From: Planctomycetota bacterium
Lineage (GTDB): Bacteria; Planctomycetota; UBA1135; GCA-002686595
Reading direction: 5' to 3'
Assembly: GCA_020853575.1 (NCBI GenBank)
Contig: JADYYP010000047.1
Location: 1-64,000 of the forward strand
Length of the DNA: 64,000 nucleotides
Shown here: in pieces, positions 17,775 to 26,527 of the stretch
Position numbering within the stretch: the first letter of the stretch is position 1
Layout of the letters: each line of letters begins with the position of its first letter
Position numbers and translations under genes: made by a program
The notes under the pieces: generated by a model
What the model saw: the letters and a program-made list of their open reading frames with translations, nothing else
Databases searched by the model: none
Told to the model about the DNA's origin: nothing

Positions 17775-18379
17775 TCCCCACGCCGGCGATCCAGGTTCCG
17801 GCGCTCGACGGAGCGCTGCGTGTCCCGCAGCCCAAGCCTGGCGAAGGGGCCCAACCGTCCCAATCCGTTCCGGTGGAAGGCTCGCACTTCCAGCTGCAGC
17901 TCGACGAGCGTGTGCGTGAGCTGCGCCCGGGCAGCGCGGCGCCTCAGCCGCTCGGCGTCACCGAGCTCGCCCAGCGCACGGCCGCGAACGAACCACGGGC
18001 GGTGCCGGTTGCCCCAGACCAGGCCAAGCGCGTCGTTGTTTCCCCGGTCCAAGCTCAGCCGCAATTCGTCCCCTTCGATCCAGGGCTGGCGCCACCGCCT
18101 CCCAGTGCGGTCGAAGGCGTCGGCGTCGCGCGCTGGCAGTCGGTCGCGCGGAACTGGCGTGAGTTCCTGCAGTGGAGCGACACGTCCGAGGCCCAGATCC
18201 GCGCGCGGAGCCTCGCTCACGATCATCCGCTGGTGAGCGAGTTCCGCGATGAGCAGCGCCGGCGCCTGATCGGCCTGCAACTGGAGCTCGGCGCGGCGCA
18301 GTTCCAGATGGAGCTGGTCTCGAAGGTCATCGAGCACGGCACCGGTGGCGCGCGTCAAGTTCTCCAAACTCAAGCGTGA
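17771..18379 (+). CDS. sctI: T3SS inner rod protein, SctI-like
   Basis: A 202-residue protein. The first 110 residues are Pro/Gln/Val-rich and disordered-looking, as in a secreted N-terminus. The C-terminal 40 residues (LELGAAQFQMELVSKVIEHG, then GGARQVLQTQA) match the conserved end of inner-rod proteins such as YscI, where a helix with LxSKVxxKxxxxxxxLLxxQ is the assembly element. The family is usually about 110-140 residues, so this one has a long N-terminal extension. Start overlaps the upstream stop (ATGA). It lies directly before sctJ, as in Yersinia. Confidence 0.65.
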   Translation: MIPTPAIQVPALDGALRVPQPKPGEGAQPSQSVPVEGSHFQLQLDERVRELRPGSAAPQPLGVTELAQRTAANEPRAVPVAPDQAKRVVVSPVQAQPQFVPFDPGLAPPPPSAVEGVGVARWQSVARNWREFLQWSDTSEAQIRARSLAHDHPLVSEFRDEQRRRLIGLQLELGAAQFQMELVSKVIEHGTGGARQVLQTQA

Positions 18380-18409
18380 GCGCGATCGAGTTCGGCCCCT
18401 GGTCTAGAC

Positions 18410-19291
18410 ATGAAGTACGCGATCGCGATGGTGTTGACACTGAGCTCGCTCGGCGCCTGTTCGCGCGCGCCCCAGAGTGAGACGCTGGTCGAGGTCGAGA
18501 GCGAGCTCGAGGCCAACAAGCTGGTGTGTGCGCTCGACCTGTGCCACGTCGCGGGCGCGCACAAGGTGCTCGAGCAGCGCGACGACAAGCCGCTGTGGCG
18601 CGTGACCGTGCCGGAAGGCCAGTTGGCCCGCGCGGAGCGCGTGCGCCAGGCTTTCGGGCTGCCGCAGGTGCTCACGCCCTTGGACGCGACGGTCACCAGC
18701 GACGGGCAGTTCCTCGGGATGCAGAGCCCCGAAACGGAGCGCCAAAAAGCGCAGTGGCGCGACGCGCTCCGACTCGAGGACACCCTGCGCATGAACCCGG
18801 CGATCTTCACCGCGCGCGTGCACCTCGCGCTGCCGAGCATCGGGCTGACCGGGGAGAGACTCAAGGACGTCGAGCCTTCGGCGTCGGTGTTCGTGCGCTA
18901 CGTGGAACTCCCCGGGGCGCAGGCCGAGCTCCCCCAACTGTCCGCGGAGAAGCTCCGAGCCCAGATCGCGGGCGGCGTCGCCGGCCTGACGGCGGAGCAC
19001 GTGGTGGTCACGCTGTGCATCATCCGACCGAGCGAGGTCTTCGGTGAGTGGATGACGAAGCCGGTTCCGGACGCGGCCGAGACAGAGCGCAACGCGACCG
19101 CGGTGGCGAGACCAGAGCCGTCGCAGCCCGAGTCGGCGACCACCGAAGCTCCGCCCGCGGGCTTGTCGCCCGAACCCTGGATCACCGGTGGACTGGCCAC
19201 CGTCGCGGCCGCGCTGCTCGTCGCGCTGTGGGCCCGACGCCGTGGCGCGCGCGCGAACACGGCCGTCTCCGGCGCTGCAGCGCAGAGCTGA
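18410..19291 (+). CDS. sctJ: T3SS inner-membrane ring lipoprotein SctJ (YscJ/PrgK family)
   Basis: A 293-residue lipoprotein: signal peptide ending LGAC (Cys17), then the two ring-building alpha/beta domains typical of YscJ/FliF. The first (ETLVEVESELEANKLVCALD) carries the family feature that each residue pair spans the fold between about 20 and 85; the second lies at about 120-200 (ARVHLALPSIG, ASVFVRYVELPG, VVVTLC). A C-terminal membrane helix (WITGGLATVAAALLVALWAR) anchors it. It lacks the flagellar FliF C-terminal extension, so the machine is of the non-flagellar type. It would form the inner-membrane ring around the export gate. Confidence 0.85.
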   Translation: MKYAIAMVLTLSSLGACSRAPQSETLVEVESELEANKLVCALDLCHVAGAHKVLEQRDDKPLWRVTVPEGQLARAERVRQAFGLPQVLTPLDATVTSDGQFLGMQSPETERQKAQWRDALRLEDTLRMNPAIFTARVHLALPSIGLTGERLKDVEPSASVFVRYVELPGAQAELPQLSAEKLRAQIAGGVAGLTAEHVVVTLCIIRPSEVFGEWMTKPVPDAAETERNATAVARPEPSQPESATTEAPPAGLSPEPWITGGLATVAAALLVALWARRRGARANTAVSGAAAQS

Positions 19292-19299
19292 GGTGCTTC

Positions 19300-19989
19300 A
19301 TGCTCCCCAGCACCCCGCGCGCGTCGGCCCCGCGCGCCACACTCGCACTGGCCGCGCTGGCCGGTGATCGGCTCGAGCGCCTGCTGCGCCATCACCCTCG
19401 CGCCGCGCAACGCCGCGAGGTGCTCGCACGTGCGTCGCCTCGTCGGGAATTGCGCGAGCTCCTCTTGGAAGAGCTCGCCGAGCTCGAGCAGCGCGCGCGC
19501 TGTCGCGATGACGGACCGCAAGCGGACACGCCGCTCGGCTATCGCCTGCGCCGCAAGCGCGTCGCCGAGGTGCGCTCGTTCGAGTCCTCGGCCGTGCTGA
19601 CCCCGGACGCGCTTCGCCCGTGGTTCGCCATGAGCGCGACGGAGGTCCAGGATGCGACGACCGCGCTCGGGCTGACGCTGCTCGCGTTCGCGGGTGCGAC
19701 TCGGGCACGTTCACCGGCCGAGAGCGCGCTCCAGGAGGCTGTCCGCTCGGCCTACCGACGTATCGCAGCACGCCGCGACGCCGCGGCCGTTCCTCGGGTG
19801 CTCGGACGGACGGCGCTGGCGACGCTGTACCGCGCGCTGGACGCCGACGCTCGCCGCGCCTGCGCGCGTGCAGCGCGTTCGAACTTGGGCGAGGTCCTGG
19901 CGCGCGAGGAATCGATGGAACTGCGTGAGTCGGATGCTCAGCGCGCCCTGGAAGAGCTGATCGATCGAGCCCAGCGAGCGAGGCCCTAG
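19300..19989 (+). CDS. T3SS SctK-like accessory protein (by position)
   Basis: A 229-residue cytoplasmic protein, helical and extremely Arg/Ala/Leu-rich, starting at ATG 19300, eight bases after the sctJ stop. It sits between sctJ and sctL, the SctK slot of Yersinia- and Pseudomonas-type clusters; SctK proteins are about 200 residues, poorly conserved sorting-platform linkers to the SctD ring. No diagnostic motif is visible, so the assignment rests on position and size. Confidence 0.45.
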   Translation: MLPSTPRASAPRATLALAALAGDRLERLLRHHPRAAQRREVLARASPRRELRELLLEELAELEQRARCRDDGPQADTPLGYRLRRKRVAEVRSFESSAVLTPDALRPWFAMSATEVQDATTALGLTLLAFAGATRARSPAESALQEAVRSAYRRIAARRDAAAVPRVLGRTALATLYRALDADARRACARAARSNLGEVLAREESMELRESDAQRALEELIDRAQRARP

Positions 19990-19992
19990 CCG

Positions 19993-20715
19993 ATGAACAC
20001 GCCCCAACCCCAACCGCCGCCGCGCATCGTCCGCGCCGCCGCGGCCGAAGTCGCGCCGCTGTATCCCGCGAGACGCATCCTGGGGGCCGAAGCTCTGCAA
20101 GCCGAGGAGCTCACGCGCACGACTCGAGAAGAGTGCGCCGCGCTGCGGCGCGAGGCGGAGGAGCTGCTGGAAGGAGCACGGGCCGAGGCGCGCAAGCTGT
20201 CGACGGGCGCACGCCGCAACGCGCGAATCAAGCTCGAGAAGGCGCGCGAGGAGGGCCTGCGCTCCGGCGCGGAGTCGTTCGCCGCGGCCCTGCTCGAGTT
20301 GCAACGCACGGCGGACGAGTTGCGCCGGCAGGCGGCGCTGGACGCACGCAAGCTCGGAGTGCGCTTCGCCAAGGCCATCCTCGACGTCGAGTTCCACGTC
20401 CATCCCGAGCGGATCCTCGACCTCGTCGAATCCCTGCTGCGCCGAGGCGGCAATCCGGCGCAGCTCGAGGTGCGCCTGCATCCGCGCGACGCGGCCCTCG
20501 TGCGACCGCGCCTCGCGGAGCTGCGTGAGCGCAGCGGTGTCACGAGCCAGATCCGCGTGCTCGAGGACGAGACGCAGGTCGAGCACAGCGTGCGCGTGGA
20601 ATCCAGCGCGGGCGTGTGGGAAGGCGGCGCCGACCTGCAGCTCGCGCCTTTGCTCGAGCGCTTGGAGGCACTCGAGCGACAAACCTCGCAGACAGCCAAG
20701 GAGTGCGCTCCGTGA
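19993..20715 (+). CDS. sctL: T3SS stator protein SctL (FliH/YscL family)
   Basis: A 240-residue protein. Residues 35-115 form a long charged coiled coil (TREECAALRREAEELLEGAR), followed by a globular C-terminal part with the FliH/V-ATPase E-like pattern (LVESLLRRGG, LEVRLHPRDAALVRP, then GGADLQLAPLLERLEALER at the end). SctL dimers bind the ATPase SctN and regulate it in the sorting platform. Length agrees with the family. Its stop overlaps the GTG start of sctN, so the pair is coupled. Confidence 0.8.
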   Translation: MNTPQPQPPPRIVRAAAAEVAPLYPARRILGAEALQAEELTRTTREECAALRREAEELLEGARAEARKLSTGARRNARIKLEKAREEGLRSGAESFAAALLELQRTADELRRQAALDARKLGVRFAKAILDVEFHVHPERILDLVESLLRRGGNPAQLEVRLHPRDAALVRPRLAELRERSGVTSQIRVLEDETQVEHSVRVESSAGVWEGGADLQLAPLLERLEALERQTSQTAKECAP

Positions 20716-22040
20716 ATCCGCGCGACATGGAATTGGACCTCTCACGACTCGACGCGGAGCTCGAGAGCCTGATCGGCGTCGGCCGCTCCGGCCGCGTCAC
20801 CGCCGTCGCGGGCACCGTGGTGCGCGCGGCGATTCCCGAAGTGCACCTGGGCGAGCGTTTGCGCATCGACCGCGTCGACGGACGGACGCTCGAGGCCGAA
20901 GTGATCGGGTTCGACCACGATGAGGCCGTGCTGATGCCGTTCGAGCTGATGGGCCACGTTCGCGCGGGTGCGCGCGTCGCCCCCGCCGGCGAGGCCAGTG
21001 CGATCCCGAGCATCGACGCGCTCTCCGGCCGCGTCGTCGACGCCCTGTGCCGCCCGCTCGACGGTAGGGCCGAGCTGCGCCAAGCAGAGCGCAAGACCAC
21101 GTTTTCGGCCGCGCCACACCCGCTCGAGCGCGAGCGCATCCACCAGCCGATCGCGACCGGCATCCGCGCCATCGACGGCTGCCTCACCGTGGGCCGAGGT
21201 CAACGCGTGGGTCTGTTCGCCGCGGCCGGTGTCGGCAAGAGCACACTGCTGGCCGCGCTCGCCCGCAACGTGCAGGCCGATCGCGTCGTGCTGGCGCTGA
21301 TCGGCGAGCGCGGTTGTGAGGTGCGCGGTTTCGTCGAGGACGACCTGGGCGCCGCCGGGCTGCCAAAGGCGACGGTGGTGGTCTCGACGAGCGAACAGTC
21401 GGCGCTCCTGCGAGTGCGCGCCGCGTGGACGGCCACCGCGATCGCCGAGGCCGCGCGCGCCCGCGGCGAGCACGTCGTGTTGCTCGTCGACTCGATCACG
21501 CGCTTCGCGCGCGCACTGCGCGACATCGGTCTCGCCGCCGGCGAGGCCCCGGGGCGCCAGGGTTTCCCGGCCTCCGTCTATGCCGCGTTGCCACGGCTTT
21601 TCGAGCGTGCCGGAAACGCCGCGCGAGGATCGATCACGGCCTTCTACACGGTGCTCGTCGCCGGCGACGACCTCGAGGAGGTGATTGCCGACGAGACCAT
21701 GAGCCTGCTCGACGGTCACATCGTGCTCTCGCGCCGGATTGCCAATCGTCGCTACCCGGCAATCGACCTGCTCAAGAGCAAGAGCCGAGTGATGCGCGCC
21801 GTCGTCGCTCCCGAACAGGTCGCCGCAGCCGCCGCGCTCGAGGCCGCGCTCGCCGAATACGAAGCCAACCAGGACAAGCTCGCGATGGGGCTCTTCGGCA
21901 ACAAGCAGGTCGAAGCCGAGATCGTCGCTGCATACAAGCGTGCCGAGGCCTACCTCACGCAGTCGACCAACGCCGAGCGCGCGGACTTCGACCAGAGCGT
22001 CACGCGCCTGGTGCGCGAGTTCGGGGGCCGCCATGGCTGA
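20712..22040 (+). CDS. sctN: T3SS export ATPase SctN
   Basis: A 442-residue ATPase of the FliI/YscN group. Start GTG 20712 is supported by AAGGAG eight bases upstream and the GTGA overlap with sctL. Motifs: Walker A GVGKS within LFAAAGVGKSTLLAAL, the family block GERGCEVRGFVED, Walker B LLVDSITRFARALRDI, then GEAPGRQGFPASVYAALPRL and the C-terminal SRRIANRRYPAIDLLKSKSR. It unfolds substrates and strips chaperones at the base of the export gate. Length matches the family (430-450). It is among the most secure calls here. Confidence 0.95.
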   Translation: MNPRDMELDLSRLDAELESLIGVGRSGRVTAVAGTVVRAAIPEVHLGERLRIDRVDGRTLEAEVIGFDHDEAVLMPFELMGHVRAGARVAPAGEASAIPSIDALSGRVVDALCRPLDGRAELRQAERKTTFSAAPHPLERERIHQPIATGIRAIDGCLTVGRGQRVGLFAAAGVGKSTLLAALARNVQADRVVLALIGERGCEVRGFVEDDLGAAGLPKATVVVSTSEQSALLRVRAAWTATAIAEAARARGEHVVLLVDSITRFARALRDIGLAAGEAPGRQGFPASVYAALPRLFERAGNAARGSITAFYTVLVAGDDLEEVIADETMSLLDGHIVLSRRIANRRYPAIDLLKSKSRVMRAVVAPEQVAAAAALEAALAEYEANQDKLAMGLFGNKQVEAEIVAAYKRAEAYLTQSTNAERADFDQSVTRLVREFGGRHG

Positions 22041-22545
22041 GCGTGTCGAGCGCCGTTTTCGTTTCGGTCTCGCGCCGGAACTCCTGCGCAGCCGCGGCCG
22101 TCGCGATGTCCTCGAGCGCGAGTTCGCGGAGCTCGAGCGTCGCAGGCTGGCCTGTGAAGAGGCTGTGGCGGGTGCTGCGCAAGCGCTGGACGCTTGCGTG
22201 CGAGAGCAACTCACCCAGCGCGAACGAATGCGAGCTGCACTGCGATCTGGAGCGCCCAATCTCGATTGGCTGGGCCGCGCGCGCTTCCTGGAGGAACTGC
22301 GCGTGGACGAGCAGCGCAAGACCGACGAGCTCGCGGCGCGGCGCGCGGACGAACGACTGGCGCGCCACAAGTGCGAGCTCGCGCGCGGGGATCTGTGCGC
22401 CGCTCAGGCTCGCGTGCGCGCACTCGAGAGGGTCGCGGAAGCCCAGCGCTTCGAGCACTCCAAGGCCCTGGCGCAACAAGATCAACGAAAGCTCGATGAC
22501 CTCGCGGTGGAACGATGGATGCCTCGATCGACAAACGTGCGTTGA
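22033..22545 (+). CDS. sctO: T3SS central stalk protein SctO (FliJ/YscO-like)
   Basis: A 170-residue protein predicted to be a continuous antiparallel coiled coil (VLEREFAELERRRLACEEAV; later LARGDLCAAQARVRALERVA), the hallmark of FliJ/YscO stalks that insert into the SctN hexamer. Start ATG 22033 overlaps the end of sctN by eight bases, and its end overlaps the next gene by about 30 bases. Position directly after sctN is diagnostic; sequence alone would only say coiled coil. Confidence 0.75.
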   Translation: MAERVERRFRFGLAPELLRSRGRRDVLEREFAELERRRLACEEAVAGAAQALDACVREQLTQRERMRAALRSGAPNLDWLGRARFLEELRVDEQRKTDELAARRADERLARHKCELARGDLCAAQARVRALERVAEAQRFEHSKALAQQDQRKLDDLAVERWMPRSTNVR

Positions 22546-23150
22546 ACCGCCCGAAGGACACGCGCGAAGCGCGCCGCGCGCCGCAACCCGGCGACGTGCC
22601 GGCCGCGCAGCGCAGCGCCGGACAGGCGCAGCCTCGGGGCGTCGCGTTCCGTGAGCTCATGCTGAGCTCGACGGAGGAGCCGAGGAAGCTCGACTCGCTT
22701 GCGGTGCCGACCGAGACCGGCGACCCTGCGCTCGAGCCGAGTCCGCGGCTCGCGTTGGAGTGCGAGCACTCCGCTCAGCCCCTTCCATCCGACCCGCCCG
22801 CTCCGCCGGTGGCGCAGCTGGCTCCGCTCGCGGTCGCCGACACGAGCACCGCGGCGCCCGGCGGAGGCTCGAACGCTGCCGGGCGACCGCAGGCAGTCGT
22901 GGACCCGCGTGTCGTCGAGCAAATCGTGTCCTTCGCGGGCTTGGGTGGCGACGTCGACGGCCACCCGTTGCTGCATCTCGCGACGCATGAGCACGTGGGC
23001 GGTGGACTCTCCGTCAGCGTGACGAGCCTGGGCGAGCGGCGCATCCGACTCGCGCTGCGCAGCCGGAGCGAAACTGCCGTGGACGTCTCGCAACTGATCG
23101 AGGCGCTGCGCGGACGTGGCCTGGACGTCGTCGACATCGACCTGGAGTGA
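22515..23150 (+). CDS. T3SS needle-length regulator candidate (SctP/FliK-like)
   Basis: A 211-residue protein. Residues 1-125 are Pro/Ala/Ser/Glu-rich and disordered; residues 130-211 form a compact domain (LGGDVDGHPLLHL, GLSVSVTSLGERRIRLALR, LIEALRGRGLDVVDIDLE) similar in layout to the C-terminal substrate-specificity-switch domain of FliK/YscP. For a molecular ruler it is short (YscP is 500 or more), suggesting a short needle or a different gauge. It overlaps sctO and is followed five bases later by sctQ. Confidence 0.6.
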   Translation: MDASIDKRALNRPKDTREARRAPQPGDVPAAQRSAGQAQPRGVAFRELMLSSTEEPRKLDSLAVPTETGDPALEPSPRLALECEHSAQPLPSDPPAPPVAQLAPLAVADTSTAAPGGGSNAAGRPQAVVDPRVVEQIVSFAGLGGDVDGHPLLHLATHEHVGGGLSVSVTSLGERRIRLALRSRSETAVDVSQLIEALRGRGLDVVDIDLE

Positions 23151-23154
23151 ACCC

Positions 23155-24201
23155 GTGACCACCTCTGTGCACATGCCGAGCGCTGCCGACTTGCCCGCGA
23201 CACTGATCGACGCCCTGTTCCAGCCCGCCGCTGGGCCGCGCCTCGACCCGAGTGCTTTCGCCGCCGCGGAGGTCGCGTGCCAAGCCGCAGCACGGGTGTT
23301 GGGATGCGCGGTCACACTGGGGCCGCGGAGCTCGGAGAGACGCGCGTCGACTCACGTGGCCGAGTTCGGCGCGCGGCTGACGTGCGGCGTCGAGCTCACG
23401 CTGTCGTTGGACTTGGCCGCCTGCCGGGCGCTGGTGGACACGCTGGAGCACTCCCACGCGGGCCTGCGTGGCGTCGGGCCGCTGACTCCGACCGAGGAAG
23501 GTGCCTTGGAGTACCTGCTCCTCGCCTGCCTCGACGAGTTGACCACTCTCGCGCCCGGTGCCGCAGCGCTCGCGTTGCTGACCGTCGAGTCCGGAGCCGA
23601 GCTACGCCAGGAATTGGCGCGCAGCGACGCTGTCGCGTTCGAGTTCGCTCTGCAGGTCGGACACGCAGTCGGCTGCGTCTCGCTCTGGCTGCCCAAGTCG
23701 TCGGCTGCGAGCAGCGCAACCTTCGCACGCTCCAAGCTCGCGCCGCGCACGCACCTCGACGTCGCCTGTGCCCTCGACCTGCTCGAGATCCCGGAAGCCG
23801 AGCTCGACTCACTGGCAGCAGGTGACGTCGTCCTCTTGGGACGCACCGAGCTGGTGGGCACGCCGGCACGATTGATCTCGAGCAACGGCTGGGAGCTCGC
23901 GCGGGCGGCGGTCGAATTCGACAGCGCGACGGTGCTGCGAGTGCGCCGCGAGGCCCTGCTGCCGCGAGCGATCGCGGCGGAGCGCCCCGGAGCGACGGCT
24001 CTCGTGCAGCTTGGCGCGGCGTCCCTGGACCGCTCGGCTCTCGCGCAGTGCGCGAAAGCCGGAACCATGGACCTCGCCAAGTCGCAAGATGCGCCGGCCC
24101 GACTCGTGTTCCGCGACGGACGGTCGCTCTCGGCCGAGCTCGTGCGCGTCGCCGACGAGCTAGGCCTGCGGATTCTCGGAGAAGCCGCAAGTCAGGCGTG
24201 A
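23155..24201 (+). CDS. sctQ: T3SS cytoplasmic ring (sorting platform) protein SctQ
   Basis: A 348-residue protein. Start GTG 23155 is preceded by GGAG at seven bases; an ATG six codons later is the alternative. The N-terminal 200 residues are a divergent domain. A SpoA-like surface-presentation domain lies at about 205-270 (LDLLEIPEAELDSLAAGDVV, LLGRTELVG), and a shorter related pattern at the end (ARLVFRDGRSLSAELVRVAD) may be a degenerate second SpoA. It sits between sctP and the R-S-T-U export genes as in other T3SSs. An internal start giving a separate C-terminal product is common in the family but not evident here. Confidence 0.75.
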   Translation: MTTSVHMPSAADLPATLIDALFQPAAGPRLDPSAFAAAEVACQAAARVLGCAVTLGPRSSERRASTHVAEFGARLTCGVELTLSLDLAACRALVDTLEHSHAGLRGVGPLTPTEEGALEYLLLACLDELTTLAPGAAALALLTVESGAELRQELARSDAVAFEFALQVGHAVGCVSLWLPKSSAASSATFARSKLAPRTHLDVACALDLLEIPEAELDSLAAGDVVLLGRTELVGTPARLISSNGWELARAAVEFDSATVLRVRREALLPRAIAAERPGATALVQLGAASLDRSALAQCAKAGTMDLAKSQDAPARLVFRDGRSLSAELVRVADELGLRILGEAASQA

Positions 24202-24231
24202 GTCAGGGGCTCGAGCGCCCCTCCTCTGGGC

Positions 24232-24657
24232 GTGAACTCCTCCACTGCACTCGCAATACAGACCACGGCCGCCGTCGACTCGACCAGCTCGCTCCTCTCG
24301 CTCGGGCTCGACACCTTGGTGATCGTGATCGCGCTCGGAATCGTGGCGCTGCTCGTCGCCCGGCGCTTCGGTCGGACGCGCGCCGCCGGTCCTCGCGGCG
24401 CGGTGATCGAAGCCGTCGACACGCGCGTCCTGGGACCCAAGCGCTCGATCCACCTGCTGCGCGTCGGAGCGAACTACGTGCTCGTGGGCGCGAGTGAAGC
24501 GGGCTTGCAGCCCCTCGCCGGCGCGGAGCTCGACGCACGCGCGCTCGACGCGCTCACGCGCGCTCCCCAGCCCACCGTGGAGCGCAGTCCCAACGCCTCG
24601 TTTCTCCAGCGCCTCATGCAAGGAAGCCCCCGTCGTGATCTCCCCGCACCTCACTAG
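24232..24657 (+). CDS. FliO-like export-apparatus assembly protein
   Basis: A 141-residue protein, GTG start. A single N-terminal membrane helix (LDTLVIVIALGIVALLVARR) is followed by a small basic beta domain: VLGPKRSIHLLRVGANYVLVGASEAGLQPL. The pattern 'LGPKRSLxLVRVGxxxLLLGVTxxGV' is the signature of FliO, which in flagella assists FliP assembly. Injectisomes normally lack it. The gene overlaps sctR by 23 bases, exactly the fliO-fliP arrangement of flagellar operons, which supports the call. Confidence 0.75.
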   Translation: MNSSTALAIQTTAAVDSTSSLLSLGLDTLVIVIALGIVALLVARRFGRTRAAGPRGAVIEAVDTRVLGPKRSIHLLRVGANYVLVGASEAGLQPLAGAELDARALDALTRAPQPTVERSPNASFLQRLMQGSPRRDLPAPH

Positions 24658-25447
24658 GGCTGTCGCCCACCGCGCTTCGCGAGTCCTGGTCGCGCTGATC
24701 GCGACCGCATCCGTCGCCGCCGCGCATCCGCAGGAGAGCGGCGCGCCCGATGAGCAAATCGCCAAGTGGATGGCGATGTTGGCCGGCATGGCCGTGCTGC
24801 CGCTGTTGCTGACGATGATCACGCCGTTCGCGAAGCTGGTGGTCGTCGGCAGCATGCTGCGCCAGGCGCTCGGCACGCAGAACATCCCACCGACGTCGGT
24901 CATCACTGGCTTGGCGCTGATCCTGACGATCGGAATCGTGCGACCGGTGGCGCTCGACGTGTGGGGTGCCTACGAGAACGCCAAGACGCAGTCGCCAGAT
25001 GCCCAGCAGTACGAGGTCTTCCTGCGCGCAGCGAGGGACCCGTGCCGCAAGTTCCTCGAGTCGAACTCGAGCCCGGACAACATCGCGTTGTTCCGCGAGC
25101 TCCAGCGGGTCGTGCAAGCCAAGCACGACGGGCGCGCTCCCGCGACCGACGACCTGGGCCAGAGCACACCGGTCGAGCTCTCGACCGACGTGAACGACGC
25201 GATCGAGCTCCTGACCGTCTTCGCGCCAGCGTTCATGCTCACCGAGCTGGCCGAGGCCTTCTGGATCGCGGCGCTGCTGTTCATCCCGATGCTGGTGATC
25301 GACCTCGTGGTGAGCAACGTGTTGCTCGCGATGGGGATGCAGATGATGGTGCCCTCGACCATCGCGCTCCCGATCAAGGTGATCGTGTTCGTGCTCGCCG
25401 GCGGCTGGAAGCTGCTCTTCCAAGGGCTCGTCCTGAGCTACGCCTGA
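24635..25447 (+). CDS. sctR: T3SS export gate protein SctR (FliP family)
   Basis: A 270-residue membrane protein starting at GTG 24635 with AAGGAAG nine bases upstream. It has an N-terminal hydrophobic signal-like segment (VLVALIATASVAAAHP) as in flagellar FliP, then the family core: MLAGMAVLPLLLTMITPFAK, VVVGSMLRQALGTQNIPPTS and the C-terminal AFMLTELAEAFWIAALLFIP and DLVVSNVLLAMGMQMM. The soluble loop between the two halves (about 105-180) is as long as in the family. Five copies form the core of the export gate with SctS and SctT. Confidence 0.93.
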   Translation: MISPHLTRAVAHRASRVLVALIATASVAAAHPQESGAPDEQIAKWMAMLAGMAVLPLLLTMITPFAKLVVVGSMLRQALGTQNIPPTSVITGLALILTIGIVRPVALDVWGAYENAKTQSPDAQQYEVFLRAARDPCRKFLESNSSPDNIALFRELQRVVQAKHDGRAPATDDLGQSTPVELSTDVNDAIELLTVFAPAFMLTELAEAFWIAALLFIPMLVIDLVVSNVLLAMGMQMMVPSTIALPIKVIVFVLAGGWKLLFQGLVLSYA

Positions 25448-25457
25448 GGAATGCAAC

Positions 25458-25727
25458 ATGGTCCAGAGTCAGATCCTCCACCTGGCACAGCAGGCCCTGT
25501 TGCTCGCCCTGATGCTGAGCGCCCCCGCCGTCCTGGGAGCGCTGCTGGTCGGGCTCTTGCTGAGCTTGATCCAGGCTGCGACGCAGCTCCAAGAGCAGAC
25601 GCTCGTCACAGCGGCCAAGATCGTCGTGGTCAACCTGGTGCTGATCGTGCTCGGGTTCTGGATGCTCGACCACGTGCGGGCCTTCTGCGTGCACGCGTTC
25701 GAACAGATCGCCGGCGCGAACTTGTGA
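25458..25727 (+). CDS. sctS: T3SS export gate protein SctS (FliQ family)
   Basis: An 89-residue protein with two membrane helices: LALMLSAPAVLGALLVGLLL and KIVVVNLVLIVLGFWMLDHV. Between them is the strongly conserved loop LSLIQAATQLQEQTL, typical of the FliQ/SctS family (usually 86-90 residues). It follows sctR after ten bases and precedes sctT, as in nearly all such clusters. Confidence 0.93.
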   Translation: MVQSQILHLAQQALLLALMLSAPAVLGALLVGLLLSLIQAATQLQEQTLVTAAKIVVVNLVLIVLGFWMLDHVRAFCVHAFEQIAGANL

Positions 25728-25734
25728 GGCCCCC

Positions 25735-26517
25735 GTGGAGTCAGTCCTCGCGATCGGTGAAGCGCTCTCGCGGCACATCGACGTGCCGGTGTTCGCGCTG
25801 ATCCTCGCGCGCCTGCTCCCGATCGTCGCGCTGACGCCGCTGTTCGGTGGCAGCACCTCACCGCGACGCTTCCGATTCGCCGCGGCGCTCGCGCTGACGG
25901 CTGTCCTCTATCCCGTCGTGGCGCCGCAATGGACTGCTCTCGAGCGGCCAAGCAACCTGGGACTGGCGCTCCTGCGCGAGGCGCTGCTGGGCCTCTCGAT
26001 CGGCGTGGTCGTGGCCGCTGCATTCGACTTGTTCGCGTCGATCGGTGGGCTGATCGACCTCGCCCGCGGCGCGACCTTCGCCAACGTCGTCGATCCGATC
26101 ACGCGCAATCAAGCCTCGGTGCTCGAGCCGTTCCTGCGGGTAGCGCTGCTCGTCGTGTTCACGAGCACTGGCCTGCACCGACAGTTCATCGCGGCGTTGT
26201 GCGCCGGCTTCACCAAGCTGCCTCCTTCGAGCGAGCTCGGCTTCCGCGCGCAGCCGCAGGCCGTGCTAGAGGTCGTGCAGAGCTTGTCGGTGCTCTCGGT
26301 GCAATTGGCGCTTCCGATCTTGATCGGAATGCTGGTGCTCGACCTCTCGCTCGCGCTGATCCACCGCGCAGCCGGGCGCATCGAGGTGTATTTCCTCGGC
26401 CTCACGCTCAAGAGCTCGCTCGGCTTGCTGCTCCTGCTGTTGCTCGTCACGGTCATGCTCGACCTGTGGGTCAGGCACGCCTTGCCGTATGTGATCGTCT
26501 TCGGCGGCGGTTCCTGA
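25735..26517 (+). CDS. sctT: T3SS export gate protein SctT (FliR family)
   Basis: A 260-residue polytopic membrane protein starting at GTG 25735. It begins with PVFALILARLLPIVALTPLF, a family feature, and has about six membrane segments, including GLSIGVVVAAAFDLFASIGG and LIDLARG in the FliR core and LSVQLALPILIGMLVLDLSL near the end. Length matches FliR/SctT (about 260). It lies between sctS and sctU with 7-10 base spacing. Confidence 0.93.
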   Translation: MESVLAIGEALSRHIDVPVFALILARLLPIVALTPLFGGSTSPRRFRFAAALALTAVLYPVVAPQWTALERPSNLGLALLREALLGLSIGVVVAAAFDLFASIGGLIDLARGATFANVVDPITRNQASVLEPFLRVALLVVFTSTGLHRQFIAALCAGFTKLPPSSELGFRAQPQAVLEVVQSLSVLSVQLALPILIGMLVLDLSLALIHRAAGRIEVYFLGLTLKSSLGLLLLLLLVTVMLDLWVRHALPYVIVFGGGS

Positions 26518-26527
26518 GGCGCGAGCC

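Noticed and set aside
20712-22040. Walker A of SctN (AAAGVGKS) as a defective P-loop
   Set aside because: Injectisome and flagellar ATPases commonly have Ala or Ser at the first positions (as in InvC); the essential GVGKS is intact.
20742-22370. A 542-residue minus-strand frame opposite sctN
   Set aside because: Exact antisense of the conserved ATPase gene; Gln/His/Arg-rich artefact.
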